64,000 nt of DNA from Rhizorhabdus wittichii RW1 (GTDB lineage: Bacteria > Pseudomonadota > Alphaproteobacteria > Sphingomonadales > Sphingomonadaceae): assembly GCA_000016765.1 (NCBI GenBank), contig CP000699.1:558001-622000 (forward strand), read 5' to 3'. Below are positions 7,939-17,785 of the stretch, piece after piece (within the stretch, counting starts at the first letter, position 1; the number at the start of each line of letters is the position of its first letter). The notes beneath the pieces were generated by a model, which ran no database searches, was not told where the DNA came from, and saw nothing but the letters and a program-made list of their open reading frames with translations. A program made the position numbers and the translations under genes.

Positions 7939-9819
7939 ATGAAGCTGGTTCGGGGGCTCTGGAAACTGCTCGTCGGGATCAAGGACGGGCTCGTCCTGAT
8001 CGCGATGCTGATCTTCTTCGGGACGCTGTTCCTCGCCTTGTCGATCAAGCCGAACAGTACGCTGCCCTCGTCGGGCGCGCTGGTGATCGACCTCGACGGC
8101 ACGCTGGTCGAGCAGCCCGCCGAGACCGATCCGCTGACGCTGCTGGCCGGCAATGGCGGGATCGCGCGCGAGACGCGGCTGCGCGACCTCGAACGGGCGC
8201 TGCAGGCCGCGGCGGAATCGAACGGCGTCAAGGCGATCGTCCTCGACCTCGACAGCTTCGCCGGCGGCGAGCAGGCGACGATCGCGGCGGCGGGCCGCGC
8301 GCTCGACAAGGCCCGCGCCGCGGGCAAGCCGATCCTCGCTTATGCGACCGGCTATGGCGACGACGGCTATCAGCTCGCCTCCCACGCCACGGAGGTCTGG
8401 CTCAACCCGCTCGGCGGGGTGATCCTCACCGGACCGGGCGGCTCCCGGCTCTACTACAAGGGGCTGATGGACCGGCTCGGCATCACCGCGAAGATCTACC
8501 GGGTCGGCGCGTTCAAGTCGGCGGTCGAACCCTATATGCGATCCGACCAGTCGCCCGAGGCGCGCGAGGCCAACCAGGCGCTCGCCAACGCGCTGTGGTC
8601 GACCTGGACGGCCGAGGTCGGCAAGGCCCGGCCCAAGGCCAAGCTCGCCGCCTATGTCGAACGGCCGACCGCGATCATCGGCGAGGCGGGCGGGCGGATG
8701 TCGCAGGCGGCGCTCAACGCCGGCCTGGTCGACCGGCTCGGCGACCGCAACGCGTTCGACTCGCGGGTCGCGGCGATCGCGGGCTCGGCCGGCGGCTCCA
8801 GCCTCAACGGCTTCAAGGCGATCCCGCTCGATCGCTGGGCGAGCGCGCATCCCGAGAAGTCGGGCGGGACGCCGATCGGCGTGCTGACCGTCGCGGGCGA
8901 CATCGTCGACGGCGACGCCCCGCCGGGCGCGGCCGGCGGCACCACCATATCGGACCTGCTGCTCGACGAGCTGGGCCGCAAGCGGACCAAGGCGCTGGTC
9001 GTGCGGGTCGATTCCCCCGGCGGATCGGTCACCGGCGCGGAGACGATCCGCTCGGCGATCCTCCAGGCGAAGGGGCTCGGCCTTCCCGTCGTCGTGTCGA
9101 TGGGCGGCCTTGCCGCGAGCGGCGGCTACTGGATATCGACCCCGGCCGACCGGATCATCGCCGATCCGGCGACGATCACCGGCTCGATCGGCGTGTTCGG
9201 CATCCTGCCGACCTTCCAGGGTTCGCTCGCCAAGCTCGGCCTGTCGGCGGACGGCGTGAAGACGACGCCGCTGTCGGGCGAGCCCGACGTCTTCCGCGGC
9301 ACCTCGCCGCAGTTCGACGCGATGATGCAGGGCTCGATCGAGGATGTGTACCGGCGCTTCACCGGGCTGGTCGCGCAATCACGCAAGCTGCCGATCGAGC
9401 GCGTTCGCGAGATCGCCGAGGGCCGCGTCTGGGCCGGCGCCACCGCCCGCCAGATCGGGCTGGTCGACGGCTTCGGATCGGTCGACGACGCGATCGCCGA
9501 GGCCGCGAAGCTCGCCAAGCTCGACCCCGCCAAGGTGCGTCCGCTCTATATCGAGAAGCCGCTGAATCCGTGGAAGGAGATGATCCGCTCGCTGATCGAT
9601 CCCGACAATGACAGCAGCGAGGCCGGCAGCCGCACCTTCTGGGGCGGCGTCGCCAACGGCCCGGACCAGGCGCTGGTCGTCGCGCTGGCCAATGCCCGGC
9701 GCGTGCTGGGCGGGCCGGCGATCCAGGTGCGCTGCCTCGAATGCGCTTCGGCCGCGACGCCGCCGCGTCCGGCCGATATCCGCGCCGCGCGCAGCCTGCT
9801 CGCATGGGCGGTCCGCTGA
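7939..9819 (+). CDS. sppA: signal peptide peptidase SppA, 67 kDa type
   Basis: SppA is a membrane-bound Ser/Lys peptidase that degrades cleaved signal peptides on the periplasmic side. This 626-residue form has an N-terminal membrane anchor (residues 10-35) and tandem ClpP-like halves. The general-base Lys lies in YRVGAFKSAVEPYM in the first half. The nucleophilic Ser is in GGLAASGGYWIS in the second half. Its stop lies inside the next gene, with a 16-base overlap. An alternative upstream start is unlikely because the 5' gap has no in-frame Met near an SD. Confidence 0.95.
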   Translation: MKLVRGLWKLLVGIKDGLVLIAMLIFFGTLFLALSIKPNSTLPSSGALVIDLDGTLVEQPAETDPLTLLAGNGGIARETRLRDLERALQAAAESNGVKAIVLDLDSFAGGEQATIAAAGRALDKARAAGKPILAYATGYGDDGYQLASHATEVWLNPLGGVILTGPGGSRLYYKGLMDRLGITAKIYRVGAFKSAVEPYMRSDQSPEAREANQALANALWSTWTAEVGKARPKAKLAAYVERPTAIIGEAGGRMSQAALNAGLVDRLGDRNAFDSRVAAIAGSAGGSSLNGFKAIPLDRWASAHPEKSGGTPIGVLTVAGDIVDGDAPPGAAGGTTISDLLLDELGRKRTKALVVRVDSPGGSVTGAETIRSAILQAKGLGLPVVVSMGGLAASGGYWISTPADRIIADPATITGSIGVFGILPTFQGSLAKLGLSADGVKTTPLSGEPDVFRGTSPQFDAMMQGSIEDVYRRFTGLVAQSRKLPIERVREIAEGRVWAGATARQIGLVDGFGSVDDAIAEAAKLAKLDPAKVRPLYIEKPLNPWKEMIRSLIDPDNDSSEAGSRTFWGGVANGPDQALVVALANARRVLGGPAIQVRCLECASAATPPRPADIRAARSLLAWAVR

Positions 9820-10352
9820 GAATCCGCGCGGCGCGTCCCGCCGACGCGGAGGCGATCGCCGCGATCTACGCTTATTATGTCCTGACCGGGCCGATCACCT
9901 TCGAGGTCGACCCGCCCTCGGCGGCGGAGATGGCGCGGCGCATGACCGACATCCTGCCGCACCATCCCTATCTGGTCGCGGAGCTGGACGGCGGCATCGC
10001 CGGCTATGCCTATGCGACGCGGCTCTACGAACGCGCCGCCTATCGCTGGGCGGTCGAGGCGACCGTCTATGTCGCCCCCGGCAGCCATCGCCAGGGGATC
10101 GGCGCCGCACTCTACCGCGCCCTGATCGCAAGCCTCGGCGAGCAGGGCTTCCGGACGGTGATCGGCAAGATCACCCTCCCCAATCCCGCCAGCGTGCGAC
10201 TGCACGAAAGCCTGGGCTTCGTATGCGCGGGGGTGCTGGCAAAGATCGGCTTCAAGCAGGGCGGCTGGCACGATGTCGGCATCTACCAGCTCGACCTGGG
10301 CGGGCATCCGGTGCCGCCGCCGGAGCCCCGTCCGTTCCTGCCCGCCGGCTGA
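9804..10352 (+). CDS. GNAT N-acetyltransferase, phosphinothricin/methionine-sulfoximine type
   Basis: The 182-residue protein begins LRIRAARPADAEAIAAIYAYYV and has the acetyl-CoA loop VAPGSHRQGIGAALYRALI, followed by NPASVRLHESLGF and KIGFKQGGWHDVGIYQL. That pattern fits the subfamily annotated as phosphinothricin or L-methionine sulfoximine acetyltransferase, which N-acetylates glutamate analogues and amino acids. The true substrate here is not known. The start at 9804 lies inside the end of sppA; earlier in-frame Met codons would add unrelated residues. The gene is probably co-transcribed with sppA. Confidence 0.88.
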   Translation: MGGPLRIRAARPADAEAIAAIYAYYVLTGPITFEVDPPSAAEMARRMTDILPHHPYLVAELDGGIAGYAYATRLYERAAYRWAVEATVYVAPGSHRQGIGAALYRALIASLGEQGFRTVIGKITLPNPASVRLHESLGFVCAGVLAKIGFKQGGWHDVGIYQLDLGGHPVPPPEPRPFLPAG

Positions 10353-10356
10353 CCGA

Positions 10357-11001
10357 TCAGGCGAAGCGGCTCCGGCACATGCGAGCCGTCTCGGCGGGGG
10401 CGCCGAGCTTCGTCATCCGGCCGAGCGCCGCCTGCTTCAGCTCCAGCGTCCGCTCATAGCCGGAGGCGCCGCGCGCCTTGAGCTGGCGGCCGACCGTGCC
10501 ATCGAGCTCGCGGCGCATCTTGGTCAGCCCGGACAGCTGCTCCTGCGCCTTGGGATCGCTGGTGCTCACCGTCTTCACCAGGAAATCGCCGAGCGAATAG
10601 CAGCCTAGTTCGGCGTCGAACTTGCCCTTGGGCAGCTCGATGCCGGCGGTCTTCCTGACCTCGGGATAGGCCTGGTCGCAGGGCGTCACCAGCGCCTGCC
10701 ACTTGCCGTCGGTCACCGCCTTCTCGACCTCGCCCATCCGGCCGACCACCTCGGACGCTTTCTTGGCGGAGAAATGGTCGTCAGCCGTCGCCGCGAGCAT
10801 CGCATAATGGAGGATGCGGGTCTGCGCGTCGAAGCCGAGATCGCCCTTCACGTCGGGCGCGTCGGCGCGGGCCGACGCCGCGCTGACGACGGCGCAGGTC
10901 GCCGCCCTGTCGATCGGGTCGCCCGGCAAGGCGAGTTGCTTGGGGCCGCAGCCCGCCAGCAGCAGCGCCATGGCCGAAGCCGCGAAAATCCCACCACGCA
11001 T
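10357..11001 (-). CDS. hypothetical lipoprotein
   Basis: I do not recognise this 214-residue protein beyond its secretion signal. It begins MRGGIFAASAMALLLAGC, with the lipobox LAGC and the acylated Cys at residue 18. The mature part is helical, has three further Cys (in ATCAVV, VTPCDQAY and LGCYSL) and ends MCRSRFA. I chose this ATG rather than one 42 bases upstream because it puts the signal at the N-terminus. It is convergent with the GNAT gene, with only four bases between the stops. Confidence 0.75.
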   Translation of the reverse strand: MRGGIFAASAMALLLAGCGPKQLALPGDPIDRAATCAVVSAASARADAPDVKGDLGFDAQTRILHYAMLAATADDHFSAKKASEVVGRMGEVEKAVTDGKWQALVTPCDQAYPEVRKTAGIELPKGKFDAELGCYSLGDFLVKTVSTSDPKAQEQLSGLTKMRRELDGTVGRQLKARGASGYERTLELKQAALGRMTKLGAPAETARMCRSRFA

Positions 11002-11117
11002 CACCAAATTCTCTCTCCACCTACTGTCCACGAGTCTACGCACCGTGACGGCTGCGGTTCCTTACCCGTGGGGAATGGAGATGACGTGGAGGTGAACGGC
11101 CGGGGCCGGCGCGACGA

Positions 11118-11744
11118 TCAGTCGCGATAGCTCGGCAGGGCGATGCCGCGATGGATCGCCAGTGCCCGCAGCGCGAAGCCGGCCAGCGCCGCCATCCCCG
11201 CCGCCGGCAGCAGCGGCGCCCCCAGCAGGGTCAGCACGACGAACAGCCCGGCGGAGAGCGCCGCCGCCGTGACATAGAGTTCGGGCCGCAGCAGGATCGA
11301 GGGTTCGCCCGCCAGCACGTCGCGGATGATCCCGCCCAGACAGGCGGTGAACACGCCCATCGCGGCGGCGCCGAGCGGCGGCACGCCATAGGCCAGCGCC
11401 TTCCACGATCCGAACACCGCATAGGCGGCGAGCCCGACGCCGTCGAACCATTCGAGCGCCTTGACCGGCCAGATCCGGCGCGGCGTCATCCACACGGCGA
11501 GCGCCGCGAACAGGCAGACGGCGAGCGCGCGATTGTCGTGGATCCAGAACACCGGCGCGCCGATCAGCAGGTCGCGCACCGTGCCGCCGCCGGTGCCGGT
11601 GACGGCGGCGAAGAAGGTGAAGGTGACGATCGTCTGCTCGCGCCGCGCCGCCGCGAGCGCGCCGCTGATCGCGAAGATCGCGATCCCGGCGATATCGAGC
11701 CAGGGAAGGACGGTTCGCACCATCATGAGGTCGGGCAGCTCCAT
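11118..11744 (-). CDS. TRIC family cation channel protein (UPF0126)
   Basis: This is a 208-residue integral membrane protein with about seven hydrophobic segments. Both halves contain the signature of the TRIC/UPF0126 family: TGTGGGTVRDLLIG in the first and CLGGIIRDVLAGEPSILLR in the second. This reflects the internal duplication typical of trimeric intracellular cation channels. Bacterial members form monovalent-cation channels in the inner membrane. Adjacent genes give no functional hint. The following 76 bases separate it from the divergent ast cluster. Confidence 0.93.
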   Translation of the reverse strand: MELPDLMMVRTVLPWLDIAGIAIFAISGALAAARREQTIVTFTFFAAVTGTGGGTVRDLLIGAPVFWIHDNRALAVCLFAALAVWMTPRRIWPVKALEWFDGVGLAAYAVFGSWKALAYGVPPLGAAAMGVFTACLGGIIRDVLAGEPSILLRPELYVTAAALSAGLFVVLTLLGAPLLPAAGMAALAGFALRALAIHRGIALPSYRD

Positions 11745-11821
11745 CGCCCTCCCTTCCTATGCTTTCGGCGCCGGTTCAACCCACCCTTGAAAGCGCGCCG
11801 GGAAGGATGGAACATCGTTGC

Positions 11822-12832
11822 ATGTCCGAACCCGACTCCATCCGGATTCGCCCGGTCCGCAACGACGATGTCGACGCGCTGCTCGCGCTCGCCCGGGGCA
11901 GCGGGCCTGGCTTCACCAACCTGCCCGCCGATCGCGACATTCTGCGCGAAAGGATCGAGCGCAGCGACGCGCTGCTGGCGGGGGAGGAACTGGGCGGGGC
12001 CATCATCCTCGGGCTCGAGGTCGGCGGGCGGGTGCGCGGCTGCGGCATGGTCTTTCCCCGCATCGGCGTCGACTGGCCCTTCTACAGCTACCGGATCAGC
12101 TACACGACGCAGCGGTCGAGCATCGACGGCCGGATGGTGCGCTTTCCGGTCCTCACCCTGACCAACGACCTGGAGGATTGCGCCGAGGTCGGCGGGCTGA
12201 TCGTCGATCCGACGCTGCGGCGCGGCGGCTATGGCCGGATGATCGCGCGCAGCCGCTACCTGTTCATCGGCTGCCACCGCGCCGATTTCGGCAAGCGGGT
12301 GATCGCCGACCTCCGGGGGTGGCTCGATCAGGGCCGCTCGCCCTTCTGGGACGCGGTCGGCGGCCGCTTCTACGCGATGAACTTCGCCGAGGCCGACCAT
12401 ATCAACGCGACCACCGGGAACCAGTTCATCGCCGATCTCGGCCCGCGCGCGCCGATCTACGTCAACATGCTGTCGGAGGAGGCGCAACAGGCGATCGGCC
12501 GCGTTCATGACGACGGCCGCGGCGCCCACGCCCTGCTGGTCGAGGAAGGGTTCCGGGACGACGGCTATGTCGACATCTTCGATGCCGGCCCGACGATGAT
12601 CGCGATGATCGACGACCTCAAGGCGATCCGCACCCTGCACCACGCCAGCTATGCGGGCAGCCGGGACGGCGATCCGCTCCACGATCACCTGATCGCCCAT
12701 GGCAAGGGCGCCGGTTTCCGCTGCGCCCCCGGATCGATCGAGGCGGCCGGCGGACAGGCGGTGACCGATCCGGCCAGCGCCGCGCTGCTGGGCCTGTCCG
12801 AAGGTGACCCGATCGGCTATCTGGCGATATGA
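11822..12832 (+). CDS. astA: arginine N-succinyltransferase, first paralogue
   Basis: AstA transfers succinyl from succinyl-CoA to the alpha-amino group of arginine, the first step of the AST pathway. The 336-residue protein has the family blocks [61 protein letters not shown] and [12 protein letters not shown] second family member lies at 14173, as with AruF/AruG in Pseudomonas, where two related chains form one enzyme. I chose ATG 11822; an ATG 15 bases upstream is possible but sits too close to the ribosome-binding site. The stop overlaps astB. Confidence 0.93.
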   Translation: MSEPDSIRIRPVRNDDVDALLALARGSGPGFTNLPADRDILRERIERSDALLAGEELGGAIILGLEVGGRVRGCGMVFPRIGVDWPFYSYRISYTTQRSSIDGRMVRFPVLTLTNDLEDCAEVGGLIVDPTLRRGGYGRMIARSRYLFIGCHRADFGKRVIADLRGWLDQGRSPFWDAVGGRFYAMNFAEADHINATTGNQFIADLGPRAPIYVNMLSEEAQQAIGRVHDDGRGAHALLVEEGFRDDGYVDIFDAGPTMIAMIDDLKAIRTLHHASYAGSRDGDPLHDHLIAHGKGAGFRCAPGSIEAAGGQAVTDPASAALLGLSEGDPIGYLAI

Positions 12833-14103
12833 CCGCTACCGAAATCAATTTCGACGGCCTGATCGGTCCGATGCACAATTATGCCGGTCTCTCCCCCGGC
12901 AACATCGCCAGCGCCACCAATGCCGGCGCGATCTCCCAGCCCCGCGCCGCCGCGCTCCAGGGGCTCGCCAAGATGAAGCGGCTGATGGATCGCGGCCTGG
13001 TCCAGGGTTTCATCCCGCCGCCGCGCCGGCCCGCCGTCGCCGCGCTGCGAGCGCTCGGCTTCGGCGGCGACGACCGATCGGTGATCGCCCGCGCCGCCGC
13101 CGAGGACCCGGTCCTGTTCAACAACGCCTGTTCCGCCTCGGCGATGTGGGCGGCCAATGCGGCGACGGTGATCGCGGCCCCCGACAGCGGCGACGGCCGG
13201 GTCCATCTCGTCACCGCCAATCTCGCGACGATGCTGCACCGGAGCTTCGAGGCGCCCGACACCTTCGCGACGCTGCGCACCATCTTTGCCGACCAGCGCC
13301 ATTTCGCCGTCCACCCCGCCTTGCCCGGCACCCAGCATTTCAGCGACGAGGGTGCGGCGAACCATATGCGCATAACCCCGCGCCACGGCGAACGCGGCCT
13401 CGACATCTTCGTCCACGGCGCCGCGCGCGGCAGCCGCTTCCCCGAGCGGCAGGCGAAGCGCGCGGGCGAAGCGGTCGCCCGACTGGCCGGCGCGGACGCC
13501 TTCCACACGCTCCAATCGCAGGCCGCGATCGAGGCCGGCGCCTTCCACAACGACGTGGTCGCCGTCGCCAACGAGCATGTCCTGCTCGCCCATGCCGCCG
13601 CGTTCGAGGATCGCGACGGCCTGTTCGCCGCCGCCGGCCGCGCCGTGCCCGATTTCGTCGCGGTCGAGGTCGACAGCATCGGATTGGACGACGCGATCAG
13701 CTCCTATCTGTTCAACTCGCAGCTGCTGACCCTTCCCGAGGGCGGCATGGCGCTGGTCCTGCCGAGCGAGACGCGCGAGAATCCGCGCGTCTGGGCGGCG
13801 GTCGAGACCATCCTGGCCGGCAACAACCCGATCAACGAGGCGATCGTCGTCGACGTGCGCGAAAGCATGCGCAACGGCGGCGGCCCCGCCTGCCTGCGGC
13901 TGCGCGTGCCGGTCGGCGAGGAAGCGCTGCGGGCGATCGACCCGCGCTTCCTGCTCGACGAGCGGCGGTGGGAGGCCTTGTGCGCGCTGGTCGAGCGGCA
14001 CTGGCCCGAGCGGATCGACGCGGCCGAGCTGGCCGATCCGGCGCTGTGGGCTGCGGCGGGCGCCGCGCACGACGCGCTCGACACGTTGCTCGCACGGGTT
14101 TGA
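12829..14103 (+). CDS. astB: N-succinylarginine dihydrolase
   Basis: AstB hydrolyses N2-succinylarginine to succinylornithine, ammonia and CO2. The 424-residue protein starts [21 protein letters not shown], the classic AstB N-terminus, and includes [18 protein letters not shown] and [20 protein letters not shown]. Putative active-site residues are His240 in [12 protein letters not shown] and Cys355 in [11 protein letters not shown]. It is translationally coupled to astA by a four-base ATGA overlap. Length is normal for the family. Confidence 0.96.
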   Translation: MTATEINFDGLIGPMHNYAGLSPGNIASATNAGAISQPRAAALQGLAKMKRLMDRGLVQGFIPPPRRPAVAALRALGFGGDDRSVIARAAAEDPVLFNNACSASAMWAANAATVIAAPDSGDGRVHLVTANLATMLHRSFEAPDTFATLRTIFADQRHFAVHPALPGTQHFSDEGAANHMRITPRHGERGLDIFVHGAARGSRFPERQAKRAGEAVARLAGADAFHTLQSQAAIEAGAFHNDVVAVANEHVLLAHAAAFEDRDGLFAAAGRAVPDFVAVEVDSIGLDDAISSYLFNSQLLTLPEGGMALVLPSETRENPRVWAAVETILAGNNPINEAIVVDVRESMRNGGGPACLRLRVPVGEEALRAIDPRFLLDERRWEALCALVERHWPERIDAAELADPALWAAAGAAHDALDTLLARV

Positions 14104-14172
14104 ACTCGAACCGCTTATGGCGCACAAGATGAAGATGACATCCCGTCTCAAGACCATCGCGCGGACCCGCCG

Positions 14173-15177
14173 ATGCTGATCGTCCGTCCCGCCGGTCCCT
14201 CCGATCTCGCTTCGCTGATGGAGCTTGCCGTCCTGTCGGGACGCGGCTTCACCAGCCTGCCCGAGGACGAGGCGACCCTGCTCAACCGCCTGACCCTGTC
14301 CGAAGCGAGCTTCAGCGGCGCCATCGCCCCGCGCGAGGCGTGGTACACGCTGATGCTCGAGGACAGTGAGACCGGACGGATCGAAGGGCTCGGCGGCGTC
14401 CGCGCGGCGGTCGGCGTCGCGCGGCCGCATTTCTCGTTCCGGGTGATGACGCTCGCCCAGTTCTCCTCGGCGATCAACACGCGCTTCGACCACAAGGCGC
14501 TGGTGCTGGTCAACGAATGCGCGGGCTGGACCGAGGTGGGATCGCTCTACCTGCGGCCCGAGCGGCGCTCGGGCGGCGCCGGCAGCCTGCTCGCCCGGTC
14601 GCGCTACATGCTGATCGGGACCGAGCGGCAGCGCTTCTCCGAGACGGTGATGGCCGAGCTGCGCGGCTATTTCGCGCCCGACGGCACCTGCCCCTTCTGG
14701 GACGGCGTCGCGAGCAAATTCTTCCGCCTGCCGTTCGACGAGGCCGACCATATGGTGATGTCGACCGACGGCCAGTTCATCCTCGACCTCGCCCCGCGCC
14801 ATCCCATCTATGTCGAGCTGATCGACACCGCCGCGCAGGAGGCGATCGGCCGCGTCCATATCGAGGGCGAGGCGGCGCGCGCGATGCTCGAACATGAAGG
14901 CTTCCGAGGATCGGGACTGATCGACATCTTCGATGGCGGCCCCACTTATTCCGTGCCGCGCGACAGCATCCGGACGATCGAGCGGACCGAGGTGCTGGCG
15001 GCGATGAAGGGCGATCCCGCCGATGCGCCCGAACGGCTCGTCTCGACCGCCTCGCTCGGCGGCTTCCGCGCGATCCGGGCGAAGGTCCGGATCGAGGAGG
15101 GCGTCGCGACCCTCGACGGCGGGGCGATCGACGCGCTGCGGCTCAAATCGGGCGAGATGGTGAGGGTAAGGCAATGA
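14173..15177 (+). CDS. astA: arginine N-succinyltransferase, second paralogue
   Basis: The 334-residue protein is a second AstA-family chain: MLIVRPAGPSDLASLMELA, GFTSLPEDEATLLNRL, GTCPFWDGVASKFFRLPF, EADHMVMS and DIFDGGPTYSVPR. Compared with the first copy it keeps the same block order but differs at many positions. The two may be the alpha and beta chains of one heteromeric enzyme, or differ in preference for arginine versus ornithine; sequence alone cannot decide. It follows astB after 69 bases, and its stop overlaps the astD start. Confidence 0.92.
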   Translation: MLIVRPAGPSDLASLMELAVLSGRGFTSLPEDEATLLNRLTLSEASFSGAIAPREAWYTLMLEDSETGRIEGLGGVRAAVGVARPHFSFRVMTLAQFSSAINTRFDHKALVLVNECAGWTEVGSLYLRPERRSGGAGSLLARSRYMLIGTERQRFSETVMAELRGYFAPDGTCPFWDGVASKFFRLPFDEADHMVMSTDGQFILDLAPRHPIYVELIDTAAQEAIGRVHIEGEAARAMLEHEGFRGSGLIDIFDGGPTYSVPRDSIRTIERTEVLAAMKGDPADAPERLVSTASLGGFRAIRAKVRIEEGVATLDGGAIDALRLKSGEMVRVRQ

Positions 15178-16577
15178 TGCGGTCGATCGACCCAGCGACG
15201 GGACAGGCGATCTGGGAAGGCGAAGAGGTCGCCGTCGCGGCGATCCCGGCGATGGTGGAACGCGCGCGCGCCGCCCTGCCGGGCTGGGCCGACCGCCCGG
15301 TCGAGGAGCGGGTCGCGATCGTCGAGCGCTACGCCGCCCTGCTCAAGGAGCGGACCGACGACATCGCCCGCGACATGGCGCGCGAGACCGGCAAGCCGCT
15401 GTGGGAGACGCGCGCCGAACTCGGATCGATGGTCAACAAGGTCGCGGTGTCGATCGCGGCGCAGGCCGAGCGCGCCGGATCGCGCCGGGCCGACACCGCC
15501 TTCGGCCGCGCGGTGCTGCGCCACAAGCCGCATGGCGTGATGGCGGTGCTGGGCCCCTATAATTTCCCCGGCCACCTGCCCAACGGCCATATCGTCCCGG
15601 CGCTGCTCGCCGGCAACGCCGTGCTGTTCAAGCCGTCCGAGGAAGCGCCGCTGACCGGCGAGAACATGACGCGGGCGCTCCACGACGCCGGCGTGCCGGA
15701 GGCGGTGTTCCAGCTCGTCCAGGGCGGGCGCGACCAGGGCGCGGCGCTGATCGCCGCCGACATCGACGGGCTGCTGTTCACCGGCGCCGCCAGCACCGGC
15801 GCGCATTTCCGCCGGGCGATGATCGACCGGCCGCACGTCATCCTCGCGCTCGAACTGGGCGGCAACAACCCGCTGATCGCCTGGGGCGATGCCGAGACAT
15901 CGGCGGCGGCGATCGTCCAGTCGGCCTTCATCACCACGGGACAGCGCTGCTCCTGCGCGCGCCGCCTGATCCTGCCCGACGGCGGCGAGGGCGACGCGAC
16001 GATCGAGGCGGTCCACACCCTCGCCGCCCGGCTGCGGATCGGCGCCTGGGACGATCCCGAGGAACCCTATATGGGGCCGCTGATCTCGGCCCGCGCCGCG
16101 CAGACGGCGATCGACGCGGTGGCCGGGCTCAAGGCGAAGGGCGCGCGGACGCTGCTGCCCTTCGAGCGGCTCGAACGCAGCGACGCCTTCGTGACGCCGG
16201 GCATGTACGACGTGACCGGCCTCGCCGTGCCCGACGCCGAGATATTCGCGCCGGTGCTGCAAGTCGTCCGCGTGCCCGATTTCGACGCCGCGATCGCCGC
16301 CGCCAACGACACCAGCTTCGGCTTGTCGGCGGGCCTGCTCGCCGACGATCCGGAACTATGGCAACGCTTCCTCGCCCGCTCGCGCGCCGGGGTGGTCAAC
16401 TGGAACCGGCCGACCACCGGCGCCGCCGCCAACATGCCGTTCGGCGGTCTCGGCCAGTCGGGCAACCATCGGCCGAGCGCCTATTATGCCGCCGACTATT
16501 GCGCCTATCCGGTCGCCAGCTTCGAAGCCGACACGATCGCGGACCTGACCGGCGAACTGGGTGGGCGGCTGTTGTGA
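15174..16577 (+). CDS. astD: succinylglutamate-semialdehyde dehydrogenase
   Basis: AstD oxidises N-succinylglutamate 5-semialdehyde to N-succinylglutamate with NAD+. The 467-residue aldehyde dehydrogenase has MAVLGPYNFPGHLPNGHIVPAL, the cofactor loop LLFTGAASTGAHF, the general-base Glu in ALELGGNNPL and the catalytic Cys in FITTGQRCSCARR. The last is the AstD version of the motif. The gene starts with overlapping ATGATG codons on the stop of the preceding astA; either Met could be used. Its stop overlaps the next gene's GTG. Confidence 0.95.
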   Translation: MMRSIDPATGQAIWEGEEVAVAAIPAMVERARAALPGWADRPVEERVAIVERYAALLKERTDDIARDMARETGKPLWETRAELGSMVNKVAVSIAAQAERAGSRRADTAFGRAVLRHKPHGVMAVLGPYNFPGHLPNGHIVPALLAGNAVLFKPSEEAPLTGENMTRALHDAGVPEAVFQLVQGGRDQGAALIAADIDGLLFTGAASTGAHFRRAMIDRPHVILALELGGNNPLIAWGDAETSAAAIVQSAFITTGQRCSCARRLILPDGGEGDATIEAVHTLAARLRIGAWDDPEEPYMGPLISARAAQTAIDAVAGLKAKGARTLLPFERLERSDAFVTPGMYDVTGLAVPDAEIFAPVLQVVRVPDFDAAIAAANDTSFGLSAGLLADDPELWQRFLARSRAGVVNWNRPTTGAAANMPFGGLGQSGNHRPSAYYAADYCAYPVASFEADTIADLTGELGGRLL

Positions 16578-17779
16578 TCGAGGCCCACCGCCCTGCCCTC
16601 GAAGCGGCCGCGGCCGCCCCGATGCTGGCGCAGGTGCGGCAATGGAGCCTGGTCAACAGCGGGTCGCGCAACCTCGACGGGCTGGCGGTGATGGCGGGCC
16701 TGCTGGCCGATGCCTTCGCGGCGCTGCCGGGCGAGGTGGCGCTGCGCGACGCGGTGCCGGGCGAGGCCGTCGATGCCGCGGGCAACGTCCAGCCGCTTGA
16801 CTATGGCCGCAACCTCCATGTCCGCGTCCGGCCCGGTGCGCCGGTGCAACTGCTGCTCACCGGCCATATGGACACGGTCTACGCGCCCGATCATCCGTTC
16901 CAGACGCTGACCGACATGGACGGCGGCGCGGTGCTCAACGGCCCCGGCGTCGCCGACATGAAGGGCGGCATCGCGCTGATGCTGGCGGCGCTCGCCGCGC
17001 TCGAAGCCTCGCCGCTCGGATCGCGCATCGGCTATGAGGTGGTGATCAACTCGGACGAGGAGATCGCCTCGCCCGGCTCCGCCGCGCTGATCGCCGAGGC
17101 GGCGCGCGGCAAGCTCGCCGCGCTCACCTACGAGCCCTCGTCGCTGCCCGACGGCACGCTCGCCGGCGCGCGGCCCGGCAGCGGCAATTTCTCGATCATC
17201 GTCACCGGCCGCTCGGCCCATGCCGGCCGCAATCCCGAGGAGGGCCGCAATGCGATCGTCGCGGCGGCGGACCTGGCGCTGCGCCTGTCGCGCGCGCGGC
17301 GCTCGGGGCTGGCGATCAACCCGGCCCGGATCGACGGCGGCGGCCCCAACAATGTCGTGCCCGACCGGGCGATCCTGCGCGTCAACCTGCGCCCGGCCCT
17401 GCCCGAGGACCAGGCGATCGCCCAGGCACTGATCGACGATCTGGCAAAGGCGGTCGCGGCCGAGCATGACGTCGCGATCCACGTCCATGGCGGGTTCGGC
17501 CGTCCGCCCAAGCCGATCGACGACAAGGCCGCCCGATTGTTCGCGCTGGTCGAGGAGAGCGCCGCGCTGCTCGGCCGTCCGATCACCCACAAGGCGAGCG
17601 GCGGCGTCTGCGACGGCAACAACATCGCCGCCTGCGGCGTGCCCGTCGTCGACACGATGGGCGCGCGCGGCGGCGCCATCCATTCCCCCGACGAATATCT
17701 GATCGTCGAAAGCCTGCCCGAACGGGCCCAGCTCTCGACCCTCGTCATGCTGCGGCTGGCGGAGCGGGGAAGCCTCTGA
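16574..17779 (+). CDS. M20 family metallohydrolase, probable succinylglutamate hydrolase
   Basis: The 401-residue zinc hydrolase resembles carboxypeptidase G2-type M20 enzymes. Metal and catalytic residues are visible in GHMDTVY (His98, Asp100), GVADMKGG (Asp128) and NSDEEIASPGS (Glu162/Glu163), with GRSAHAGRNPEEG in the dimerisation domain and GGAIHSPDEYL near the end. G2-type enzymes remove C-terminal glutamate from N-acyl groups, so N-succinylglutamate, the AstD product, is a plausible substrate. That would complete the AST pathway where AstE (M14-like) is missing. The GTG start overlaps the astD stop in a GTGA, and no better start exists. The substrate assignment is inference. Confidence 0.88.
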   Translation: MIEAHRPALEAAAAAPMLAQVRQWSLVNSGSRNLDGLAVMAGLLADAFAALPGEVALRDAVPGEAVDAAGNVQPLDYGRNLHVRVRPGAPVQLLLTGHMDTVYAPDHPFQTLTDMDGGAVLNGPGVADMKGGIALMLAALAALEASPLGSRIGYEVVINSDEEIASPGSAALIAEAARGKLAALTYEPSSLPDGTLAGARPGSGNFSIIVTGRSAHAGRNPEEGRNAIVAAADLALRLSRARRSGLAINPARIDGGGPNNVVPDRAILRVNLRPALPEDQAIAQALIDDLAKAVAAEHDVAIHVHGGFGRPPKPIDDKAARLFALVEESAALLGRPITHKASGGVCDGNNIAACGVPVVDTMGARGGAIHSPDEYLIVESLPERAQLSTLVMLRLAERGSL

Positions 17780-17785
17780 CCCTCG

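Noticed and set aside
12817-15174. 785-codon minus-strand frame over the ast genes
   Set aside because: Antisense shadow of astB and astA with no recognisable domain.
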